A stretch of DNA of 64,000 nt from Synanceia verrucosa (lineage: Eukaryota > Chordata > Actinopteri > Perciformes > Synanceiidae): positions 21,338,565 to 21,402,564 of the forward strand of contig CM056559.1 in assembly GCA_029721515.1 (NCBI GenBank). The letters are read 5' to 3'. Below the pieces are notes generated by a model. That model ran no database searches. It saw only the letters and a program-made list of their open reading frames with translations, and had not been told where the DNA came from. This document shows, in pieces, positions 47,906-64,000 of the stretch. A program made the position numbers and the translations under genes. The stretch's first letter is position 1. Every line of letters starts with the position of its first letter.

Positions 47906-48248
47906 GTATTGTTATTTTAGGGCAGCGGTGGTGGAATAATAACATTGTTGAGCACTGCACATATATACTGTATTGTGAATTTTCGTCCTTGCCACATATA
48001 AATACTGTTGCTTTCTGTCATAAACCTGCAGTGCTGTAGGTGTCCTGCTTTTATGTCTATTTCTGTCAAACATTGAGAGTTGAATTAATTGTATTTGTTT
48101 AAAGCTGATCATCAGTTATTAATATGAGTTATTAATAGGATCTGGACAGGGATGTTGTCTCTGTGTGAACTCTATTCCTGTCGGTTAAAACACCCACGCC
48201 TGCTCTCAGTATGACTAATGGACCAAATATTCAGCGCTAATGTCTCAC

Positions 48249-48420
48249 CTGAGAGCCGGATGAGGCAGAGGCAGCAGCGGGGCGACGGGAGCTCTGGAGC
48301 GGCTGTGGAGCCTGCAGAGGAGCCGGTGATGCTCAGCGACAGAGCCGAGGGCGAGAAGTGAGGGCGAGAAGTGAGGACGGGTGGATGGATCCGGACCGAC
48401 TAGCTGACTCTCCTGCTCAG
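48249..48420 (-). other. Probable 5' noncoding first exon of the SUSD6-like gene
   Basis: On the minus strand this GC- and CpG-rich block ends in a strong donor (CTCTCAG|GTGAGA at 48249). Intron 1 would run to the acceptor at 42821, which precedes the coding start. The upstream limit is a guess based on where the CpG-rich sequence changes. Confidence 0.55.
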
Positions 48421-48560
48421 CAACAAGTGCAGGACCTCCCCGGCTGCTCTGGCTCCTGACTCATCGATTTGACAGAGAGCATCCGGGGCTCTGATTGGCT
48501 CACAAACACCGCCCACCGGGCGGCACCCTCACACTCTGGAAGCGCTCCCCTACTGTCGCA
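48421..48560 (-). promoter_or_regulatory. CpG-rich promoter of the SUSD6-like gene
   Basis: It holds a CCAAT box on the minus strand (complement of ATTGG at 48494-48498, in context GAGCCAATCAG), a GC-rich CCGCCCACCGGGCGG block near 48509-48523, and an AP-1-type TGACTCA at 48457-48463. The position just upstream of the noncoding exon and the lack of a TATA box fit a CpG-island promoter. Confidence 0.45.
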
Positions 48561-48705
48561 GCACAGAAACACTCCTGACAGAGCTGGGAGACACATTACT
48601 GTCCCACAAGTCCACCCATGTACCTTTATATGTGCTGACCCACTTCAGTTCTGTGTCCACCAGGTTCTGTCAGAGCTTCATCACACTGCTCAGCTCTGAA
48701 AGACA

Positions 48706-50390
48706 CATTACCCTCACTATTACTACCTCACATTACCCTCACTATTACTACCTGTTTACACATTACCCTCACTATTACTACCTCACATTATCCTCACTAT
48801 TACTACCTGTTTACACATTACCCTCACTATTACTACCTCACATTATCCTCACTATTACTACCTCACATTATCCTCACTATTACTACCTGTTTACACATTA
48901 CCCTCACTATTACTACCTCACATTATCCTCACTATTACTACCTCACATTATCCTCACTATTACTACCTGTTTACACATTACCCTCACTATTACTACCTCA
49001 CATTATCCTCACTATTACTACCTGTTTACACATTACCCTCACTATTACTACCTCACATTATCCTCACTATTACTACCTCACATTATCCTCACTATTACTA
49101 CCTGTTTACACATTACCCTCACTATTACTACCTCACATTATCCTCACTATTACTACCTCACATTACCCTCACTATTACTACCTCACATTATCCTCACTAT
49201 TACTACCTGTTTACACATTACCCTCACTATTACTACCTCACATTATCCTCACTATTACTACCTGTTTACACATTACCCTCACTATTACTACCTCACATTA
49301 CACTCACTAGTACTACATCACATTACCCTCACTATTACCACATCACATTACCCTCACCAGTACTACATCACATTACCCTCACTATTACTACCTCACATTA
49401 CCCTCACTATTACTACCTGTTTACACATTACACTCACTATTACTACCTGTTTACACATTACCTTCACTATTACTACATCACATTACCTTCACTAGTACTA
49501 CATCACATTACCCTCACTATTACTACATCACATTACCCTCACTATTACTACCTGTTTACACATTACCCTCACTATTACTACATCACATTACCCTCACTAC
49601 TACTACCTGTTTACACATTACCCTCACTACTACTACCTGTTTACACATTACCCTCACTACTACTACCTCACATTACCCTCACTATTACTACCTCACATTA
49701 CCCTCACTATTACTACCTGTTTACACATTACCCTCACTACTACTACCTGTTTACACATTACCCTCACTACTACTACCTGTTTACACATTACCCTCACTAC
49801 TACTACCTCACATTACCCTCACTATTACTACATCACATTACCCTCACTATTACTACATCACATTACCCTCACTATTACTACATCACATTACCCTCACTAT
49901 TACTCCCTGTTTACACATTACCCTCACTATTACTACCTCAATTTACACATTACCCTCACTATTACTACCTCACATTACCCTCACTTCTACCACAGTTTAC
50001 ACATTACCCTCACTATTACTACCTCAATTCACACATTACCCTTACTACCTGTTTAACACATTTTCCTCACTTTTACTACCTCAGTTTACACATTATCCTC
50101 ACTCTTATTGCCTCAGTTTTACACATTATCCTTACTCTTACTACCTGTTTAACACATTTTCCTCACTTTTACTACCTCAGTTTACACATTATCCTCACTT
50201 CTACATGTTTTACCCATTATCCTCACTCTTATTGCCTCAGTTTTACACATTATCCTCACTCTTACTACCTGTTTTACACATTATCCTGACTCTTGCTACC
50301 TCGGTTTTACATATTATCCTCACTCTTACTGCCTCGGTTTCACACATTATCCTCAATCTTACTGCCTCAGTTTTGCACTGCTGCTGAATA
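48706..50390. repeat. Minisatellite of 25- and 30-base units
   Basis: The 25-base unit is CACATTAYCCTCACTATTAC plus TACCT; the 30-base form adds GTTTA. Forms alternate in blocks, giving higher-order periods around 48710-49300. They become more diverged (acatca variants, then longer Tctt/GCCTCAGTTTT forms) towards 50390. The 287-codon open frame across it is a by-product of the repeat. It starts only about 150 bases beyond the SUSD6-like promoter. Confidence 0.97.
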
Positions 50391-50429
50391 TGATCTGCTG
50401 ATACATATTCAGTTCCTATTGTACATATA

Positions 50430-51501
50430 CACTCACCGGCCATTTTTCGGGTTGTTAACACAAACAGCTAATCTAAACGATAGGAAGAAGCAGTTTTTCC
50501 TCTTGCATTTTCTATCTTTGTGAGGTCCAGCTGCTGTCCTTTGTTTGCACAGACTGTTTACAGTGCAGAGCTGCAACCTGCTGCTCACTCGCTTCCACTG
50601 ACTCGACAGAAGTGCTAGGAATAAAAGCGTGCAGCAACAAGCTTCTCCACGGTTTCAACAGTTTATTTAATGTACAGCTAGCCAGGCAGCGTGTGGCAAC
50701 TTCATCAGCCTGTAATTAGTAATTCAGGGGGCTGAGGGATGGTAATTTAGGCCTCAGCGTCTGACACTGTGAAGCCAAATTCATCAGAAACGTTGGTGCA
50801 TCGTTTCTTTTAATGTGTGGCTAAAGGAAAGCTCAACACGCTCGTGCAAAACAAGTTATGTATGAAATAAATTTAGCTACATATATAATATACAACTCCT
50901 CACAAAAAGCATGCCATGGTTTTCTGAACACAGTATTCCTCAAGGATGATGATGATGCGAAGAATAGAATAATTTTTTATTTTGCTGCTACCGACATCAG
51001 CCTTTAATAGAAGCTGACTGTAAATGAGCACTGGCATTAAATTCAGAGACAGTGGAGAGGGCAGAGTAAAAACCCTTTGATTTACATATCCTTCACAAAT
51101 GTACAATGACCATTTGTTTCTAGTGTCACTTTAAAACATTTTTCAAAGACTGCGTAACGACTAGTAGGGTCCGAAATACTAGTCCGGTTAAACGGATTGT
51201 ACTTATGTCCACATGTATGTTGTCTCGGCTGTTGTGCTATGAACTCAGCTGCTCCTGACTGTTGATGTTATCATCCTGATAAATTATAAGTTTGTGTTAT
51301 TGTGGTTAAAAAGTGTAATTTATTGTGTAATTTAATGCAGGTTCAGACTGTCAACAACTACAACAACTGTAAACTGTGGTCAAAAAAAAAATAAATATTC
51401 TCAACTGTTTTCTTAGATTTAGACGAGGCATTTAGAGAAGGCTAAAGAAGGTCCAACCTGGTGCCAGCAAGGTGTTCCTAATGAAGTGGCCGGTAGGTGT
51501 T
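50430..51501. mobile_element. DNA transposon remnant with CACTCACCGGCCA ends
   Basis: The left end is CACTCACCGGCCATTTTTCG (50430-). The right end, read in reverse complement, is ACACCTACCGGCCACTTCAT (to 51501). These resemble the inverted ends 'actcaccggccactttattagg' seen widely in fish genomes. There is no transposase frame between them, so it is non-autonomous or decayed. Class not assigned. Confidence 0.6.
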
Positions 51502-54028
51502 TAAATTTTGAAGTTTATACAGTTTAAACTGTCAGCAAAATTAGTCATTAGGAAGGAGGACGAGAACCTTTTCTTCTGTCTGCTGAAAACACACAACTAG
51601 AACACAAAACAAGACACCGTGGATGACTTTTACAAAATCTGTATTTGCCATAAAAGTAAAATTTTCACAAGTGAAGTCTATGTTTGTTTTTTTACAATGC
51701 CAGTGAAATTTACAAAAACAAGATGGTGCAGGAAACCACCAATGCTCTGCGATATCAGCACTGTCATCATCAGTCGGTCAATGAGAATCATAACAGTCCT
51801 GATTATTATCTTACATAATTTATAGCGCAGGCTGGTTTGTGAGTCGCTAAATGTCCTACTGGTTTGTTTTTTAATCCTCTAAGACACAAGACCACTCACC
51901 TGAGCAGACAATCCCCCAAAATGTCAGTCGAGACGCTGCGAAACAAGGCACTAAACCCTGAACAGCAGCACCGGAGCTGTTCAATGGTGATTAATAAAGA
52001 CCGAAAACTTCTGCCAGCTCTGGACTTTGAGGCTAAACCTTCAGTCTGGTCTTAACAGGAGTGTTAATGAGAGTCTTTGAGCCACAAAAATATCCACACA
52101 CCATTTGAGACTATTTCAGATCCACAAGATCAAAAGCTTCATGAAAACAGCCAGAAGTCGAGTTGGAAACTGTAAGAAGTGAGTGCAGACGTTAAGGCAT
52201 GAACTCAAACATCGTCACACAGCAGAAAGTAGAGTCAGGCCCAGAAGAATGAGGCAACCAAATCAATCAACGAAACAGTTAACAGATTTGATATTTTCAC
52301 ACTAACCAAAGAAAACCTGACAAATTATGTCTTTTACTGCGTTAAATGAGTCATTTCAACAACTTTTATACCACAGGTTTAAAGATGATGATATGAAAAT
52401 AAAAACCTGTTAGGGGACACATGATGTGTGGACTAATAAGTGGATTTGTTTTGAAATGTTTTACAAGGAAATGCTAAAACATTTATGTAATCCAGTCATC
52501 CTAATCCAAGCAACAAACTTTTTGGTATGATTTCACTCATAAAAGTATGATTTTTTGTGGAAATATTAGTAGTCAAAGCTGTCATTTTGGTTTGACTGAT
52601 TAAATTTTCTTTAATTGATTAATCTTTTTTTATTTGGACTTATTTCCAATAAACTTATGAGCAAACAAGATTTGGTGCTTTTGTGAGAATCTTTGTGGTT
52701 TGTGATTTAACAAAATCGTATGGAAAGTCAGCCAAGAACGGCCCCAGAAATGTTCAAAATTATCACGTTTGTTTTTATGCTCAAAAACATCTCCCAGTGG
52801 CACTGTTATTCTGTCAAATGTATAGATTGAGTCATTATTTGGGAGGGCTCTTCAAACGTGCAGCAGGAAACACACCAGACGCATTTTACCAGCATTTAAC
52901 GGCTTCTCATCTTCATGATAAAGTAATGTGTTTAGTCTAAGAGTACAACTACTCAAAACATAGTAAGTGATTAATCAACATGTGCAGATTCAATATTGTA
53001 AATTGAGGTTCTGAAGAAAAACAGTGTCACAGACTGATTGTCATTCAGCTCAGTGTTTCTGATTATAAACTTGAAACACCACGAAACGTTTCGTAATCTG
53101 TGAATCATTATTGTCCCATACATACACACACAAAAAAAAATCCAGGAACAACAGACTCAGCTGAAGGATTCACTGTCCGGTAAGCAGCCATGGACACAAA
53201 GTACAAGAAAGCCTTCCAAGAACTGAGTGAATGAGTGGTTAAGTTTGTGAAGGGGCCGATGTTCAGCATGCAGTGGCACGAAAAAACATGATTTATGTTT
53301 TTAGGAAGTGGAAAATTCACTTTCTCTGCACCCACTGATGCTAAATTAGCATGAAGAGGAGTCAGTAGCTCATGATTACTGCATTCATCCTTATAAGGCT
53401 GGCTTCTCTATTTGGACTCAGCAGGAGCACGGTGCACCCTATGTTTACAGAACTGCACATGACAACAAGAACAGCCAGAGTGCTGCACCACCCAAAAGAC
53501 ATCCACCCCCTGCCTCCTGTTTAGCAGCAGCCCTTTTTCATGAAAGTGAGAGCATCTAGAAGTGTTAGCACCAGATCAGCAGGAAGCATTGTGGGCTCAG
53601 GATGGAGAGGAAAAGCTCTGCAGCAGCCGAACTGGAAGACATAGAAGGAACGGATGAATATCTCTGTCATCTTCTCTATCGATCAGTGTTCACTGCTACA
53701 TGCTACAGCAGAGTGAAAGTACAGACGTCTGCTGATAGAGGCGCCTCCTGCGCTTTCGTAGGTGTTTAATAACCAGACCTGAGCTGTAATCACTGCTTTT
53801 GGGTATTCAAACTCAAATTTAATTTGCAGTGACTAATCTGACTCCAACATGAACACACGTCTGACACAGAATCCTGCTACTGTTACGTAAAATATTGTCA
53901 TGACGTTATGTGAGCATGTTAAAATTCAAGGGACAGGAATGATCTTCGAGCTTGGGTGAGTGTTCATTATTGGCAGCTCAGTCACCCACTAGCGTTGATT
54001 TAGAGAGTTAGATAAAGTGTTTCCTGCC
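51502..54028. other. Intergenic, nothing recognised
   Basis: Short chance frames only. I found no exon, RNA gene or repeat that I could support. Confidence 0.5.
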
Positions 54029-54433
54029 TTAAAGGGATAGTTCAGGTGTTTTGAGATGGGGTTGTGTGAGGTACAACCTAGAGTAACCTCCAATTTGGAG
54101 AAACAGGACAAGAAATCAGCAGCAAAACCTAATTTTAGACACCTAGAAAGCTCAGCGTCACTGAAGTGTACACTATATTTAGAATATTTGCACTGCTTTA
54201 CCTTTATTTGGTGAATCTGAAATAACCAAAATCTCAAAAACACAAACTACCTGATCAAGGCAGTGGTAGACCAGCAACTCCTGTGATCTGTGAGGTAAAA
54301 TTACAGTTTATACGTTTATAAATTACAGGAAATAGGTTCTGCTGCTGCTCCATTATCTACTATAGGCAGTGCACTGACTTTGGATCAGTATCTCATACTA
54401 CTCCACTTAAAAACATCTGGACTACCCCTTTAA
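54029..54433. mobile_element. TTAA-flanked MITE (same family as 3622-4201)
   Basis: TTAA at 54029-54032 and 54430-54433 encloses ends AAAGGGATAGTTCAGGTGTT and, at the right, GGACTACCCCTTT. It is shorter than the 3.6 kb copy (405 versus 580 bases). Confidence 0.75.
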
Positions 54434-55850
54434 CTACTTGTGCTGTCTTTCCGCTCAATAGTCCACTTGCTGATACTATATAAAATAATAGCAGATCTTC
54501 ACCCACATGAGGAGCATGAAAATCTGTATTTATGGGAGATACAAATCCACACAAAGCCATGTTTCTCTTCTTGATGTGTGACACTCCGTTCTGTGTGGCT
54601 CTTTCATTTATCGTTTTATGAATAAAGCACTCGCACTACGAGGTGTATTGAGGAGCGCTCGGCCAGACACATTAACAAGGAAATCAAAAATTAATCTATT
54701 CAATACGATGGGCACTCGTCCACATGAGCAGCAGGCCGTCGGATGAAAACAACATCCGCTGTGTGTGTGTGTGTGTGTGTGTGTGAGCGATGACGTTACG
54801 AGGAAGCTGGCGTGCAGCGCTGAATCAAAACAACTCTCTGATTGCTTGAAAAGCAGCTCATGTTCATTTTCTATCAAAGAAGAACAATTAGTTTGTGACG
54901 TGAGTTCCCGCTATCAGTGGAAACTGTTAATTCAGGAAACAAAAAAGGGTTTGGAAAAGGCAACTGTTCAAAAAACACTCAAAAATAGAAAGAACGATAA
55001 AATGGGGGAAGGATTTTTATCCATTTTATACCCATTCAGTTTAAAGGGGGTTTCCTTTCATGTTTCTGTAAAACCTTTCCTGCTCGTCTCATATTGAGCA
55101 CTAAGATTTAAGGTCTGGTCTGAAATAAACACAACAAAAACAAAAGGAAATGTCTAGTGTCTATTATCTGTGTGCTGGAATCAACCGGGAGTGCAGCTTC
55201 TATCTCTCAGCAACAGTGCTTCAAAAAAAAAAAAAAAAAAAAAAATCATCACATCTCTAGAATAAACCAGGAAACACATCATAAAATAATAATAATAACA
55301 ATAACAATCACAAAATAGAGATGGCAAAACATCAAAAGTGATATAGCTCTCTATGCTCACTGTACTTACACATGAAATAAGAGGAAAATTCATCTGTTAA
55401 AAAAGAAAAACCCATAACTCCAGTGTTTACCTTTTGACTTAGTGTATGTTTGCTTGTTTACAAGAGGAAGCTAGTATTTATATGGCTACAAAATAAAGTT
55501 TGTCGCACTCATTTCTGAGTCTAAATAGTTCCTCCCTCAGTAGTAAGCTCTGGGTGTGACAGAGGATAGAGTCTGGGATCCATCCATGGGAGAAGTCGTT
55601 GTAGTGAGAAAATTCAGCATCTCAACCGTCGAGCTTAAAACGCTCCACACCGCCTCTGAAATGAGCCAGTGGGCTCATGGCTCCTTCAAAGCATCTGACT
55701 GGTGTGCAAAACACACACCTGCACATTGAAAATCCAGGTAAGGTCCAAATGGAAAAATAGTAATAAAAAAGGTCTTCAATTAAAACAAATGATAACGGCA
55801 CAAATCCATCGCCAGGCAAGTTGTAGATTTTACACACACACGCACGCACG

Positions 55851-55919
<69 letters not shown>

Positions 55920-56148
55920 CCTTATTGCCTCTTGTTAAGGGAACACTCCCCCCATAGTTCAGTGATTCACATCAGAAAAAAGGACACTCCTGCACACCCA
56001 CTTGACATTTGGCACCTCTTTCTGGGAGGTTTTTCTTTCAGTCCTCTGACTCGTGACCTCTGACCTCTGTGGACCACCTCCCCGTGTGCAGGAGTATTCT
56101 GTTCCATCTGAACCGGCACAGAGTCTGGAGGTCTTAGCCTCACAGGCC
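54434..56148. other. PAK4 downstream region with simple repeats
   Basis: It contains a GT run (about 54760-54784), a 23-base A run (55223-55245) and a CA run with CACG interruptions (about 55832-55918). The PAK4 3' UTR must begin at 56148 and run leftwards. I could not see a convincing minus-strand AATAAA within the first kilobase. Confidence 0.5.
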
Positions 56149-63985
<7,837 letters not shown>

Positions 63986-64000
63986 CTGGAGAGAAAAAAA

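Noticed and set aside
48632..49495. 287-codon plus-strand frame
   Set aside because: It is entirely the 25/30-base minisatellite read in one frame. The repetitive HYPHYYYL peptide has no gene features.
54608..55097. Overlapping frames around the GT run
   Set aside because: They include a dinucleotide repeat and show no domain or conserved context.

Overview
This window is vertebrate nuclear DNA, almost certainly from a teleost (percomorph-like) fish. The evidence is multi-exon genes with GT-AG introns, three recognisable vertebrate gene families, and a typical fish repeat load: Tc1-like transposase remains, L2 and L1/Tx1 LINE pieces, a DIRS-like retroelement, hAT and TTAA-flanked MITEs, and long minisatellites. 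There are no bacterial operons, CRISPR arrays, rRNAs or tRNAs that I can see.

Layout. 0-20.8 kb is repeat-rich. It holds a possible 3' UTR from a gene left of the window (about 1.1-1.9 kb), a TTAA MITE (3.6-4.2 kb), one copy of an unclassified ~1.7 kb repeat (4.9-6.6 kb) and two tandem copies in the opposite orientation (13.6-16.1 kb). Between these lie a decayed gene fragment, a truncated L2 LINE, a degenerate DIRS-like element and one intact single-exon 583-aa coiled-coil gene (11.3-13.1 kb, minus). A ~1.8 kb minisatellite (17.8-19.6 kb) and an L1/Tx1 LINE 3' end lead up to the first real multi-exon gene.

20.99-33.4 kb (plus) is a complete HIF-alpha family gene. I assembled 14 coding exons in consistent phase, giving 623 aa with bHLH, PAS-A, PAS-B and one clear LAP oxygen-degradation motif, and no C-terminal transactivation domain. 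It is HIF-3alpha-like; the teleost HIF-4alpha paralogue is the alternative. 38.5-48.4 kb (minus) is a SUSD6-like gene: signal peptide, one sushi domain, one transmembrane segment and a cytoplasmic tail with PY-type motifs. A 5' noncoding exon and a CpG-rich promoter sit at about 48.25-48.6 kb, and a 1.7 kb minisatellite lies just beyond the promoter. 56.1-64.0 kb (minus) is most of PAK4, with nine exons from the N-terminal linker through the whole kinase domain to the stop codon. The exons for the GTPase-binding region lie beyond the right edge.

The three genes are separate transcription units. A HIF-alpha (hypoxia transcription factor), a SUSD6-like membrane protein and PAK4 (Cdc42 effector kinase) share no obvious pathway. 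HIF3A and PAK4 are both on human 19q13, so their proximity may be old synteny. I found no clearly novel multi-gene system. The least explained items are the hairpin-ended repeat family whose three copies share a translatable frame, the single-exon coiled-coil gene inside the repeat island, the upstream ORF that overlaps the HIF start codon, and the PAK4 kinase exon flanked by long direct repeats.
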